A stretch of DNA of 64,000 nt from assembly GCF_002799155.1 (NCBI RefSeq), contig NZ_NERD01000002.1, positions 3,954,501 through 4,018,500 of the forward strand, written 5' to 3'. Of the stretch, positions 53,163 through 62,302 are shown piece by piece. The notes beneath the pieces are model-generated. The model was not told the origin of the DNA and ran no database searches. It saw nothing but the letters and a program-made list of their open reading frames with translations. How positions within the stretch are numbered: position 1 is the stretch's first letter; each line of letters opens with the position of its first letter. A program made the translations under genes and the position numbers. This stretch comes from Stenotrophomonas maltophilia (GTDB lineage Bacteria > Pseudomonadota > Gammaproteobacteria > Xanthomonadales > Xanthomonadaceae).

Positions 53163-53456
53163 ATGTCGTCAATGCGCCGTTATGCCCATTGCCTGATCCT
53201 GCTGATGATGCCCTTCGCGGCGTCTGCGACAGCAGCGCTGGACGACAGCCGCGGCGCCTGCGTGTCGTCCAACGGGGATGCCGCCTCGCAGCGCGCGCCG
53301 ACCGCGACCGCCTCGGCCGCCACCACCAAGCCGGCGGCGGTACGCCCGGCCGCCAGCAGTGCCACCAGCACCGGCGGCGGTGGCAGCGACGATGACGTGC
53401 TGCAACGCATCCGTGCGCCGAAGTGGCACAGCTACCTGCCGGGAATGTTCCGCTGA
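53163..53456 (+). CDS. Small exported protein, unknown
   Basis: A 97-residue protein with signal peptide (MRRYAHCLILLMMPFAASATA) after ATG 53172; ATG 53163 adds MSS. The mature part is Ala/Thr-rich with a Gly-Ser linker and a conserved-looking end RIRAPKWHSYLPGMFR. Its stop overlaps the start region of the MtfA-like gene, suggesting an operon. No family recognised. Confidence 0.7.
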   Translation: MSSMRRYAHCLILLMMPFAASATAALDDSRGACVSSNGDAASQRAPTATASAATTKPAAVRPAASSATSTGGGGSDDDVLQRIRAPKWHSYLPGMFR

Positions 53457-54214
53457 TCAAGTCGTTGCTGCAGTGGCTGCGGCCTGCGCCGCGGCCGATC
53501 GACGATGCACTTTGGGAAGACGCCTGCCGCCGCGCGGCCTGGCTGCACGGCCTGGACGACGAACGCCGCGCGCGCCTGCGCGTACTGGCCACGCGCTTCC
53601 TGCACGAGAAGACCATCACCCCGATCGGCGAGCTGCAGCTGCAGGCCGGTGACGGGGTGCTGCTGGCCGCGCTGTGCTGCCTGCCGCTGCTGGAGTTCGG
53701 CGAGGTGGGGCTGGAAGGCTGGTCGCAGCTGATCGTCTACCCCGATGCGTTCCGCGTGCACCGCAGCCACATGGATGCGGCGGGCGTGCTGCACGAGTGG
53801 GATGACGAGCTGATCGGCGAGTCGTGGGACAGCGGCCCGTTGATCCTGTCCTGGGCCGACGTGCAGGCCGACCTGGCGGCGCCGCACGAGGGTTACTGCG
53901 TGGCAGTGCACGAGATGGTGCACAAGCTGGATGCGCTGGATGGCGCGATGGACGGCACCCCGCCGCTGCCGCGCGAATGGCAGCGCGAATGGGCAGCCAC
54001 CTTCCAGCGCGCCTACGACGCCTTCTGTGCGCAGGTGGATGCGGGCGAAGAGACGCTGATCGATCCGTATGCGGCCGAGGCGCCGGAAGAGTTCTTCGCG
54101 GTGGCCAGCGAGTACCACTTCTCGGCACCGGATCTGCTGCAGCAGGCGTTGCCGGAGGTGGCCGCGCAGCTGCGACGGTTCTACGGCGAGCCGCCGAAGA
54201 TCGAATTGCGGTAG
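53423..54214 (+). CDS. mtfA: MtfA-family (M90) zinc peptidase
   Basis: A 263-residue protein (from GTG 53423). HEMVHKLD is the zinc motif, with a downstream Glu in EFFAVASEYHF, as in MtfA. E. coli MtfA binds the Mlc repressor and thereby influences glucose uptake; a direct homologue of Mlc is not visible in this window. The true start may be CTG 53453, which would give MIKSLLQ like E. coli MIKWPW, or TTG 53465. Its TAG stop lies in a GTAG repeat. Confidence 0.88.
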   Translation: MAQLPAGNVPLIKSLLQWLRPAPRPIDDALWEDACRRAAWLHGLDDERRARLRVLATRFLHEKTITPIGELQLQAGDGVLLAALCCLPLLEFGEVGLEGWSQLIVYPDAFRVHRSHMDAAGVLHEWDDELIGESWDSGPLILSWADVQADLAAPHEGYCVAVHEMVHKLDALDGAMDGTPPLPREWQREWAATFQRAYDAFCAQVDAGEETLIDPYAAEAPEEFFAVASEYHFSAPDLLQQALPEVAAQLRRFYGEPPKIELR

Positions 54215-54220
54215 TGCCGG
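54211..54220. repeat. Truncated SMAG-type repeat
   Basis: GTAGTGCCGG identical to the left arm of complete 27-bp palindromes elsewhere in the window, but without a right arm. The GTAG contains the stop codon of the MtfA-like gene. Confidence 0.5.
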
Positions 54221-54273
54221 AATACCCGTGCGCTGTTGCGCCAGGCGATGCCCGGCCGACGCGAATGCGCGGC

Positions 54274-55698
54274 TTACGGCCCCGGCGGCAGGCGCACTTC
54301 GAAGCGGGCGCCGCCCAGTTCGCCCGAACGGCCCACGGTCAGTTCACCGCGGTAATCCTTGATCAGGTCCTGCACGATCGACAGGCCGATACCATGCCCC
54401 TGCACGCGCTCGTCGCCACGCACGCCACGCTGCAGCACCTTGCCGATGTCGTCCGGGGCGATGCCGGGGCCATCGTCGTCCACCGCCAGCAGCAGGCCGG
54501 CGCGGCGCGCATTCGGGGCCGGCAGCGGCTGCGCGGTCAGCAGCACGCGGCGGTTGGCCCACTTGAAGGCGTTCTCCAGCAGGTTGCCGAGCAGTTCCTG
54601 CAGGTCGCCCGGTTCCCCGTGGAAGCGCGCGGCCGGGTCGATGTCGAATTCGCACAGCACGCCCTTGGAGGCGTAGACCTTTTCCAGGCCACGCACGATT
54701 TCCTCGGCGTTGGACTCGATCGGCAGCGGCGCGGAGAACAGTTTGTGGCCGGACGAGGCCGCGCGCGCCAGCTGGTACGAGACCAGGTTGTTCATGCGCT
54801 GCAGCTGCACGTCCAGTTCCTCGCGCAGTGCGTTGTCGCCGGCGCCGCTGTCCATCTGCGTGCGCAGCACCGCGATCGGCGTCTTCAGGCTGTGCGCCAG
54901 GTCGGCCAGGGTGTTGCGCTGGCGCTCGAGGTTCTCGCGCTCGCTTTCGATGAAGGCGTTGATGCTGTCGGTCAGCGGTTCCAGCTCGCGCGGGTGGCGC
55001 TCGCTCATGCGCTCGGTCTCGCCGCGCTGCACCTTGGTCAGCTCGGTGATCACGCGGCGCAGCGGGCGCAGGCTCCACTGCAGAATGACGGTCTGCAGCA
55101 GCAGCAGGATCAGGCCGATGCCGCCCAGGTAGAACCAGACGCGGCCACGGAACACGCGCAGCTGAGCACCCAGCGCGCGCGAGTCTTCCATCACGTAGAT
55201 GGTGTACGGGAATTCGGTGGCGGGATCGGCGTCGGCGCCCCACACCAGGCCCAGGCCATAGCGGTAGACCGAGCCCTGGCTGCCATCGATCTGGATCATC
55301 GGCAGCGGGCCCTCGAACACTTCCTGGCGCGGCGCCAGCAGGCCGCCGCCCACGGTGGGCAGCATCGGGCCTTCGGCGGACATCGAATTGCCCTTGCCGT
55401 GCGGCATCACCACCTGCAGGTACAGGCCGCTGCCGGGCACATCGAAGCGCGAATCCGGCGGCTGCTCGCGGATGTACAGCGAGCGGTCGCGGGTGAAGTC
55501 GATGCCGGCCGCGTAGGACGTGGCGTAGTTCTTCAGGCGCTCACGCAGGTTCGCCTTCGCCGTATCGGCGAAGGCGGCGTCGAGCGCGTAACCGGCCAGG
55601 GCCAGGAACGCGACCAGGCCCACGGACGCGGCGAGCATCTGGCGCGCCTGCAGTGAGCGCGGCCGCCAGCGTCGGAAGAACCACAGACGGCCGGACAT
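54274..55698 (-). CDS. phoQ: Sensor histidine kinase PhoQ
   Basis: A 474-residue kinase: two membrane helices (about 21-44 and 189-210), a periplasmic sensor domain of about 145 residues, HAMP, HisKA with phospho-acceptor His269 in LADLAHSLKTPI, and HATPase (DDDGPGI, GHGIGLSIVQDL). PhoQ senses low Mg2+, acid pH and cationic peptides and phosphorylates PhoP. An acidic patch like that of enteric PhoQ is less pronounced. It starts 25 bp after phoP, and is the last gene of the PepSY-phoP-phoQ unit. Confidence 0.93.
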   Translation of the reverse strand: MSGRLWFFRRWRPRSLQARQMLAASVGLVAFLALAGYALDAAFADTAKANLRERLKNYATSYAAGIDFTRDRSLYIREQPPDSRFDVPGSGLYLQVVMPHGKGNSMSAEGPMLPTVGGGLLAPRQEVFEGPLPMIQIDGSQGSVYRYGLGLVWGADADPATEFPYTIYVMEDSRALGAQLRVFRGRVWFYLGGIGLILLLLQTVILQWSLRPLRRVITELTKVQRGETERMSERHPRELEPLTDSINAFIESERENLERQRNTLADLAHSLKTPIAVLRTQMDSGAGDNALREELDVQLQRMNNLVSYQLARAASSGHKLFSAPLPIESNAEEIVRGLEKVYASKGVLCEFDIDPAARFHGEPGDLQELLGNLLENAFKWANRRVLLTAQPLPAPNARRAGLLLAVDDDGPGIAPDDIGKVLQRGVRGDERVQGHGIGLSIVQDLIKDYRGELTVGRSGELGGARFEVRLPPGP

Positions 55699-55723
55699 CG
55701 TGCTATCGCCAGGGTGAGCCGGC

Positions 55724-56407
55724 TCAGCCCTCGTTGCGCGGGATCGCGAAACGGTAGCCGCGACCGCGCACGGTCTCGATCGGCTTCAGCTCGCCATCCG
55801 GGTCCAGCTTCTTGCGCAGGCGGCCGATGAACACTTCCAGCACGTTCGAGTCGCGGTCGAAGTCCTGCTGGTAGATGTGCTCGGTGAGGTCGGCCTTGGA
55901 GACCAGTTCACCGGCATGCATCATCAGGTACTCCAGCACCTTGTACTCGTAGCTGGTCAGGTCGACATTGCTGCCGGCCACGCTGACGGTCTGGGCGGCG
56001 AGGTCCAGGGCGACCGGGCCGCATTCCAGGGTCGGCTTGCTCCAGCCGGCGGCGCGGCGCAGCAGCGCGTTGACGCGGGCCAGCAGCTCTTCGACGTGGA
56101 ACGGCTTGACCAGGTAATCGTCGGCACCCTGCTTCAGGCCCTCGACCTTGTCCTGCCAGCTCGAACGCGCGGTCAGGATCAGCACCGGGAACTTCTTGCC
56201 TTCGTCACGCAGGGCCTTGATCAGTTCCATGCCCGACATCTTGGGCAGGCCGAGGTCGATGATGCCGACATCGAACGGGACTTCGCGCCCCATGTAGAGG
56301 CCTTCCTCGCCGTCCTGCGCAGCATCGACGGCAAAGCCTTCGCGCTTGAGCCGGGCTGCCAGGGTCTCACGCAGCGGGGCTTCGTCTTCGACCAGAAGGA
56401 TACGCAT
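55724..56407 (-). CDS. phoP: Response regulator PhoP
   Basis: A 227-residue OmpR-family regulator: receiver with Asp51 (IIDLGLP), Lys101 (LVKPF) and acidic pair at the N-terminus; winged helix-turn-helix at about 125-225 (YEYKVLEYLMMHAGELVSK, VRGRGYRFA). It controls envelope remodelling and polymyxin/cation response in Xanthomonadaceae. A pair of direct repeats with 11-bp spacing upstream of the operon (56930-56949) is a candidate autoregulatory site. Confidence 0.95.
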   Translation of the reverse strand: MRILLVEDEAPLRETLAARLKREGFAVDAAQDGEEGLYMGREVPFDVGIIDLGLPKMSGMELIKALRDEGKKFPVLILTARSSWQDKVEGLKQGADDYLVKPFHVEELLARVNALLRRAAGWSKPTLECGPVALDLAAQTVSVAGSNVDLTSYEYKVLEYLMMHAGELVSKADLTEHIYQQDFDRDSNVLEVFIGRLRKKLDPDGELKPIETVRGRGYRFAIPRNEG

Positions 56408-56480
56408 GAACTCTCCCTAGTGTCCTGGGTGTGGCCCGGAGGCCTGTGGGGTACGGGTTGATAGCGACAACTATCCCTGT

Positions 56481-56855
56481 TCAGGGGTTATCGCCGCGTA
56501 GTGATGACATATCCGACCGCGGCGTGCGCGGCTGTGAACGCGACGGGGCGGGGTCGTCCATATAGCGGACCCGGCCCCGGTCGTCCATGTACTTCACCCG
56601 GTTGATATCACGACCATCGAACGGCACGCGCTCGGCGCCGAGGATGTGGCCGCCGGTGGTGCGCTGCACGCGGCGCACGGCATCGGACAGCGACCGCTCG
56701 TCGCCACGGTTGCCGCGCTCGCCCCGCTCCATCATCTCCGCCCGCCCCTGGTCGCCACGCGGCGGCTGCTGTGCCAGCGCCGACGACAGCGGCGCAACCG
56801 CCAGCACCACGCAGGTGGCCAGGGCAATGCGGCAATGGAGGGGAACGGAAGACAT
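56481..56855 (-). CDS. PepSY-like periplasmic protein upstream of phoPQ
   Basis: A 124-residue protein with signal peptide (MSSVPLHCRIALATCVVLAVA...SALAQ) and a C-terminal half SLSDAVRRVQRTTGGHILGA, VPFDGRDINRVKYMDDRGRVRYMD that has the pattern of PepSY domains. PepSY proteins often inhibit peptidases or act with two-component systems. The gene precedes phoP by 73 bp on the same strand; a role in tuning PhoQ is plausible but unproven. ATG 56855 is used. Confidence 0.8.
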   Translation of the reverse strand: MSSVPLHCRIALATCVVLAVAPLSSALAQQPPRGDQGRAEMMERGERGNRGDERSLSDAVRRVQRTTGGHILGAERVPFDGRDINRVKYMDDRGRVRYMDDPAPSRSQPRTPRSDMSSLRGDNP

Positions 56856-56929
56856 CGATGCGATCCTAGCCGAGCACGGCGATTCGTTCAAAAGTCGTAA
56901 ATCCGGATGCCGGAATTGGGGTCCGGCGT

Positions 56930-56949
56930 TTTACAAATCCTTTGCAAAT
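56930..56949. promoter_or_regulatory. Candidate PhoP box (11-bp spaced direct repeats)
   Basis: TTTACAAAT-CC-TTTGCAAAT, two related nonamers with an 11-bp period, 75 bp upstream of the PepSY gene start. OmpR/PhoP-family regulators bind such tandem half-sites. Not identical to the enteric PhoP box, but fits in geometry. Confidence 0.5.
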
Positions 56950-57003
56950 TCTTGGTTTGGGGCAGTGAATCCGGTCTGAACTTTTCCGGCGGCGATCCCG
57001 CGA

Positions 57004-57021
57004 TGTTCAGCTAGGTGAACA
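57004..57021. promoter_or_regulatory. 18-bp dyad between PepSY-phoPQ and dusA
   Basis: TGTTCA-GCTAGG-TGAACA, an interrupted palindrome with six-bp arms in the 213-bp spacer, 48 bp after the dusA stop. It looks like a transcription-factor site; the factor is not known. Confidence 0.5.
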
Positions 57022-57068
57022 TTCGGGACGAATCGCCGCGCCTTGTCAAGTCAGGAATGTGACGAAGG

Positions 57069-58100
57069 TCACGCTGCGGCGCGATCGCTGTCGCGTTCGG
57101 TCACGGCAAGCGCCTGCTCGACCAAGCTCCAATCGGCACCAGGGCGGTGCGCGCCCTCGCTCAACACCTGGCGGAATGCGCGGCCACCAGGCTGGCCGTG
57201 GAACAGGCCGAGCAGGTGGCGGGTGATGTGCTTCAGCGCCAGGCCTTCGCCCAGCCGCGCCTCGATGTACGGACGCATCGCGCGCAGCAGGTCGCCGCGC
57301 GCCTGCAGCGGGGCGCCGGTGTGCAGCGCCTCCAGCTGATGCAGCAGGTAGGGGTCGTGGTAGGCCGCACGGCCCAGCATCACGCCATCGACGTGCGCGG
57401 CCTGCGCCTGCACCGCCTCGAGGCTGGCCAGGCCACCATTGAGCACCACCGGCAGCGCCGGGCGCTCCTGCTTCAGGCGGTAGGCCCAGTCGTACTTCAG
57501 CGGCGGAACCTCGCGGTTCTCCTTCGGCGACAGACCCTTCAGCCACGCGTTGCGCGCGTGCACCACCACCATCGCGGCACCGGCGGCGACCTGGCGGTCG
57601 ACGAAGGCGGCGAACACGTCGTAATCGTTGTCCTCGTCCACGCCCAGGCGGCACTTCACCGTCACCGGGATCTCGACCGCGTCGACCATCGCCGCCACGC
57701 AGTCGGCCACCAGCACCGGCTCGCGCATCAGGCAGGCGCCGAAACGCCCGGCCTGCACGCGGTCGGAGGGGCAGCCGCAGTTGAGGTTGACCTCGTCGTA
57801 ACCCCACTCCGCCGCGATGCGCGCAGCCTGCGCCAGCAGCGCCGGGTCGCTGCCACCCAGCTGCAGCGCCAGCGGCTGCTCGCTGCGGTCGAAGCCGAGC
57901 AGGCGCTCGCGATCGCCGTGGATGACCGCATTGGCGTGCACCATTTCCGTGTACAGGCGCACACCCGGTGCCAGCACGCGATGGAACACGCGGCAATGGC
58001 GATCGGTCCAGTCCATCATCGGGGCCACGGACAGGCGCAGGGAATCGGCGTAACGGGCGGCGGCGGACGTCATCGGGGTGTTGATCGTGGAGACTGGCAT
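57069..58100 (-). CDS. dusA: tRNA-dihydrouridine(20/20a) synthase DusA
   Basis: A 343-residue FMN enzyme that reduces U20/U20a in tRNA. RLSVAPMMDWTDRHCRVF starts the TIM barrel, NLNCGCPSDRVQAG holds the active-site Cys, VHARNAWLKGLSPKENR and LGRAAYHDPYL are DusA landmarks. ATG 58100 gives MPVSTINTP; ATG 58073 starts MTSAAARYA and is also possible. The longer frame to 58448 lies in non-coding sequence. It stands alone on the minus strand. Confidence 0.93.
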   Translation of the reverse strand: MPVSTINTPMTSAAARYADSLRLSVAPMMDWTDRHCRVFHRVLAPGVRLYTEMVHANAVIHGDRERLLGFDRSEQPLALQLGGSDPALLAQAARIAAEWGYDEVNLNCGCPSDRVQAGRFGACLMREPVLVADCVAAMVDAVEIPVTVKCRLGVDEDNDYDVFAAFVDRQVAAGAAMVVVHARNAWLKGLSPKENREVPPLKYDWAYRLKQERPALPVVLNGGLASLEAVQAQAAHVDGVMLGRAAYHDPYLLHQLEALHTGAPLQARGDLLRAMRPYIEARLGEGLALKHITRHLLGLFHGQPGGRAFRQVLSEGAHRPGADWSLVEQALAVTERDSDRAAA

Positions 58101-58292
58101 TGCTAGTGAGATCAATAGTTTACACCGGGTGGCTGAACGGCGGCGGGGCGTCAGGCGGTGTGCGAAGCGTCGGCGCCCCATTGCCGGTGTGGCACACGCC
58201 CGCCATCCCGCCAAATACGAATGAGAAGTGATATCATTTGAGCGCCGCATGACGATGTGCGGCATGGATGCCCCAAGCAAACGGAACATGTA

Positions 58293-58535
58293 ATGCAGCA
58301 ACGCACCTATATCGAACTGGTCCTGGAGCTGTTCGCCTTCATCAGCCTGTGCATGGCGATGACGACCTCCGGCACCCCGGTGCTGGTTTTTGGTCTCACG
58401 ACCATCCTGCTCACGGTATGGATACCCTTCCAACGGCGCGAGATTCATCGCTTCACCCGCGCCGTGTCGATTGCGCTGGTCATTGCGTCAGTAGCCAGGA
58501 TCGTCATTCATTTCCTACCTAATCCATCCATCTAG
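58293..58535 (+). CDS. Small membrane protein, unknown
   Basis: An 80-residue protein with two to three helices (LVLELFAFISLCMAM; PVLVFGLTTILLTVWIPF; AVSIALVIASVARIVIHFL), consistent with an inner-membrane protein. Not recognised. It is 12 bp before an exported-protein gene and probably cotranscribed with it. ATG 58293 is used; ATG 58257 would add 12 residues. Confidence 0.65.
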   Translation: MQQRTYIELVLELFAFISLCMAMTTSGTPVLVFGLTTILLTVWIPFQRREIHRFTRAVSIALVIASVARIVIHFLPNPSI

Positions 58536-58547
58536 GAATCGAATTCG

Positions 58548-59444
58548 ATGAGGCTGTTCCGATACGCCACTGCGGTGGCGTTGTTGCTCTGTGCGCAGGG
58601 AGCGCACGCGCAGGTGAAGCAGATACAAGATATCCCGTGCGAAGGGTGTTCATACGCTCAGATGCAGGCGGCCGCGCTGTCGGACGTCGACGTCGGCGGT
58701 GCGCTGGTAACCAGTATTTCCACGGGAGAGATACGGAAGTTCGTCATCCTGTGGGATCGCAGGATCCAGGAGCTGCCGATCGAACAGGACCTGGAAGACT
58801 ACTTCGTAGCCCTGGTCCGCTTCTGGCACGCGAATGGGCGCAGCCTTGAAATGAACTACGACGTTGCATCGAACACGTGGAGACTCCCCCAGCAAGCGAT
58901 GGCGACTGCACGCGTGCGACGTGCACTGGCGGCTCCCGCCGCAGACCGGCCGGTGCCGGCAACCGTATACGATGCATTGCAGAGCCCGGCCAGGATGAAC
59001 AACGCGATCGAACAGTTGAATGCCTCCTGGCTCGCCCGCGGGTATGCGGCGCACATGACCTTCGTCAATTCGGTCAGGGGAAAGAACATCTCGCTGACTG
59101 CGGGCCGCCCGGTGACCACCCTGAACTTCGCCGATGGCTCCAGCATCAAGGCCTCCTACGACATCGAGATGAAAAGCTGGGCGCCTATTCCCGGCACCGG
59201 CCTCGACGTTCACGGCAACCCGGTTCCAGAGACGAAAGCAGACGTTGCCAAGGACGGCAAGCCGGTGGTGTACGAGTTCCCCGGTGGCATCACCAGTGAC
59301 GCCTACATGGACTTCAGTCGCTACCTCTTCGATCTGGGCGTGCGCCCCAACATCGGGCCGGGCGACAACCAGATGATCTGCACCAGCGAAGTGATGGACG
59401 CCGACATGCGGGTGGAAGTCAGGTGCATGGGCCGCAGGCACTGA
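58548..59444 (+). CDS. Exported protein of unknown function
   Basis: A 298-residue protein with signal peptide ending GAHAQ. The mature start has a CEGCSY motif (two Cys, three residues apart), and the rest is a mixed fold with KFVILWDRRIQELPIEQD. Base composition looks somewhat lower in GC than in the neighbours. I do not recognise a family; the paired small membrane gene upstream suggests joint function. Confidence 0.7.
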   Translation: MRLFRYATAVALLLCAQGAHAQVKQIQDIPCEGCSYAQMQAAALSDVDVGGALVTSISTGEIRKFVILWDRRIQELPIEQDLEDYFVALVRFWHANGRSLEMNYDVASNTWRLPQQAMATARVRRALAAPAADRPVPATVYDALQSPARMNNAIEQLNASWLARGYAAHMTFVNSVRGKNISLTAGRPVTTLNFADGSSIKASYDIEMKSWAPIPGTGLDVHGNPVPETKADVAKDGKPVVYEFPGGITSDAYMDFSRYLFDLGVRPNIGPGDNQMICTSEVMDADMRVEVRCMGRRH

Positions 59445-59549
59445 TGCAACAACGCGGGTGACCGCCGCTGCGGTCACCCGGGTGCCCCCTGCCGAAGCGC
59501 TTATGCACCCATGTCCCAGCACAGGTGGCGGCGAGTGAAGAGTGCGAAC

Positions 59550-61004
59550 TCAGTGCCCGCCGCCGCGCCCACCCACCTGCTCGATCAACGTCCGGCTGGC
59601 GGCATTGAGCCCCACCACCGTTACATCGGCGCCATGCGCGGCCAGTTTTTCCTGCGCGCGCTCCAGCGCGGCCACGGCGGTCAGATCCCACAGGTGGGCA
59701 TCGCGCAGGTCAATCTGCACCTTCGGTGCTACGTGCTGGTAGTCAAACGCCGCGCCCAGCTGGCCGGCGGAAGCGAAGAACACCTGGCCACGTACGCGGT
59801 AGACCTGCGTGTCTCCGGCATCCTCGCGCTGCACCTCCAGCATGCGGCCGACCTTGCGGGCGAAGAACAGCGCCGACAGCAGCACGCCACTGAGCACGCC
59901 CTTGGCCAGGTCGTGGGTGGCCACGGTGACCACCACGGTCAGCAACATCACGGCCGAGGAACTGCGCGGATGCGTGCGCATGTCGCGCAGCGAGCGCCAG
60001 CTGAAAGTGCCGATGCTGACCATGATCATCACCGCCACCAGCGCAGCCATCGGGATCTGCCGCACCAGGTCGCTGCCGTACACCACCAGCACCAGCAGCA
60101 GCACGCCGGCCACCAGGCAGGACAGGCGGCCGCGGCCACCAGACGTCACGTTGATGACCGACTGGCCGATCATCGCGCAGCCGGCCATGCCGCCGAGGAA
60201 ACCGGTGACCGCGTTGGCCACGCCCTGGCCGACGCATTCGCGGTTGCGCTCGCTGGGCGTCTCGGTGATGTCCTCGACGATCTGCAGGGTCATCATCGAT
60301 TCGAGCAGGCCGACCACGGCCAGCGTGGCCGACACCGGCAGCAGGATGCGCAGCGTTTCCCAGCTGAGCGGTACATCGGGGATGAGGAACTGCGGCAGGC
60401 TGTCGGGCAGCTGGCCCATGTCGCCAACACTGCGCACGTCCACATCGAAACCGATCACCACAGCAGTAAGCACCACGATCGCCACCAGCGGTGACGGCAC
60501 CGCACGGGTGAGGCGTGGCAGCAAGTAGATGATTGCCAGGGCGGCGGCACACAGCACGTAGACGGTCGGGCCGCGGCCGATCAGTTCCGGCATCTGCGCC
60601 AGGAAGATCAGGATCGCCAGCGCGTTGACGAAGCCGGTGATGACCGAGCGCGAGACGAAGCGCATCAGCGAGCCGAGCTTGAACACGCCCGCGAGCACCT
60701 GCAGCAGGCCGGCCAGGATGCTGGCCGCGAACAGGTACTGCAGGCCGTGGTCCTTGACCAGGTCGACCATCACCAGCGCCATTGCGCCGGTGGCGGCGGA
60801 GATCATGCCGGGGCGGCCACCGGCGATGGCGGTGACCACCGCAATGGAGAACGCGGCATACAGGCCGACCTTGGGGTCGACGCCGGCGATGAGCGAGAAG
60901 GCGATGGCCTCGGGAATCAGGGCCAGGGCGACGACCATGCCGGACAGCAGATCACCACGGAGGTTGCCGAGCCATTGCTGGCGCAGCGGATAGGACGTTT
61001 GCAT
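59550..61004 (-). CDS. SulP-family anion transporter
   Basis: A 484-residue protein with about 10-12 helices and a C-terminal STAS domain (about 400-484, [20 protein letters not shown]). The N-terminal [18 protein letters not shown] and [18 protein letters not shown] are conserved SulP segments. Members transport sulphate, bicarbonate or other anions; the substrate is not decided by sequence. Its ATG 61004 is 233 bp from the divergent CDF gene. Confidence 0.9.
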   Translation of the reverse strand: MQTSYPLRQQWLGNLRGDLLSGMVVALALIPEAIAFSLIAGVDPKVGLYAAFSIAVVTAIAGGRPGMISAATGAMALVMVDLVKDHGLQYLFAASILAGLLQVLAGVFKLGSLMRFVSRSVITGFVNALAILIFLAQMPELIGRGPTVYVLCAAALAIIYLLPRLTRAVPSPLVAIVVLTAVVIGFDVDVRSVGDMGQLPDSLPQFLIPDVPLSWETLRILLPVSATLAVVGLLESMMTLQIVEDITETPSERNRECVGQGVANAVTGFLGGMAGCAMIGQSVINVTSGGRGRLSCLVAGVLLLVLVVYGSDLVRQIPMAALVAVMIMVSIGTFSWRSLRDMRTHPRSSSAVMLLTVVVTVATHDLAKGVLSGVLLSALFFARKVGRMLEVQREDAGDTQVYRVRGQVFFASAGQLGAAFDYQHVAPKVQIDLRDAHLWDLTAVAALERAQEKLAAHGADVTVVGLNAASRTLIEQVGGRGGGH

Positions 61005-61237
61005 GGGAAAACTCCGCGCGCACGCGGGCGTGGCCGCATGGCGCTGCAGTGGAAAGACGCGGGTTCCTGAGCCGGGTGGGCCGGCTGCCGATGTGCGGCA
61101 AGGGTCAGGGTGGCGTGATCACTGCAGTGCGTCGTCGGGGAGCGTGGGAGGGCGCAGTCTACGGCACGGGGCTGCCCAGGGACAGCGTCGGCAGGCCGCA
61201 ACGGCAGCGAGGCATGGCGCCGCTCTACAATCGGGGC

Positions 61238-62191
61238 ATGGCCACCAACCCGCAGTTCTTCGATCCCGCTACCGAACAAGGCGTGCTGCGCCTGTCCATC
61301 GCAGGCTCATTGCTGCTGGCTGCGGGCGCGGTGGTGTTCGGCCTGTTGGCCAATTCCTCGCTGATCATCTTCGATGGCATCTACGGCCTGATCGATGTGG
61401 TGATGACCTGGCTGTCACTGCTGGTGGCGCGGCTGATCGCGCTGTCCACGCAGACAGATGCGCTGCAATCGCGGCTCAACCAGCGCTTCACCATGGGCTT
61501 CTGGCACCTGGAGCCGATCGTGCTGGGGGTGAGCGGCACGCTGATGATTGGCGCGGCGCTGTATGCGCTGGTCAATGCGGTGGACGCGTTGATGTCCGGG
61601 GGCCGCCACATCGCCCTCGGCCCGGCCATTGCCTTCGCCGGGCTGTCGATCGTGGGCGAAGGCGCGCTGGCCTGGTTCATCCTGCGCGCCAACCGCCGCA
61701 TCGGCTCGGAGTTCATCGCGCTGGACGCGAAGAACTGGGTGATCGCGGCCAGCATGTCGGCCTGCTACCTGCTGGCTTTCCTCGGCGGCGTACTCGTGCA
61801 GGGCACGTCGCTGGCGTGGGTCGGGCCGTACATCGACCCGGCCATCCTCGCCTTCGTCTGCGTGCTGGTGATGATCGCCCCGCTCGGCACGGTGCGCCGG
61901 GCGCTGGCCGGCATCCTGCTGGTCACCCCGCCTGAACTGCAGGCGCACGTGGACGCGGTGGCGCGCGCGATCGTCGCCAAGCATGGTTTCGTCGAGCACC
62001 GCAGCTATGTGGCGCAGGTGGGGCGTGGCGAGCAGATCGAGTTGTTCTTCGTGGTGCGCGAGGACGACCCGCCGCGCCCCCTTCTGGAATGGGACCAGCT
62101 GCGCGACGAGATCGGCGATGCGCTGGGCGAGGCCTCTCCGGACCGCTGGCTGACCATCATGTTCACCACCGACCGCGAATGGACGATCTAG
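61238..62191 (+). CDS. Cation diffusion facilitator family transporter
   Basis: A 317-residue CDF protein with six helices: FDGIYGLIDVVMTWLSLLVA at helix 2 (Asp residues in the metal site), MGFWHLEPIVLGVSGTLM at helix 3 and FIALDAKNWVIAASMSACYL at helix 5 (Asp). A cytosolic C-terminal domain follows. Probably exports Zn, Fe or Mn. ATG 61238 is chosen because it yields MATNPQFFDP, as in family members; the frame upstream to 61049 is not coding. Confidence 0.88.
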   Translation: MATNPQFFDPATEQGVLRLSIAGSLLLAAGAVVFGLLANSSLIIFDGIYGLIDVVMTWLSLLVARLIALSTQTDALQSRLNQRFTMGFWHLEPIVLGVSGTLMIGAALYALVNAVDALMSGGRHIALGPAIAFAGLSIVGEGALAWFILRANRRIGSEFIALDAKNWVIAASMSACYLLAFLGGVLVQGTSLAWVGPYIDPAILAFVCVLVMIAPLGTVRRALAGILLVTPPELQAHVDAVARAIVAKHGFVEHRSYVAQVGRGEQIELFFVVREDDPPRPLLEWDQLRDEIGDALGEASPDRWLTIMFTTDREWTI

Positions 62192-62218
62192 GCCAGCAGG
62201 ACGATCGATCAAATTTTT

Positions 62219-62245
62219 CGTACGCATTGCAACCCAACGTACGCA
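62219..62245 (+). promoter_or_regulatory. Paired CGTACGCA repeats before ohr
   Basis: CGTACGCA occurs at 62219-62226 and again at 62238-62245, direct repeats 19 bp apart (each with a self-palindromic CGTACG core), 58-84 bp before ohr. It does not match the known OhrR site exactly, but the position is that of an operator. Confidence 0.45.
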
Positions 62246-62302
62246 GAAACCGGGCAAAGTAGGCTCCAACGCAACACCCACCCACTGACCAGGAGCATCC
62301 CG

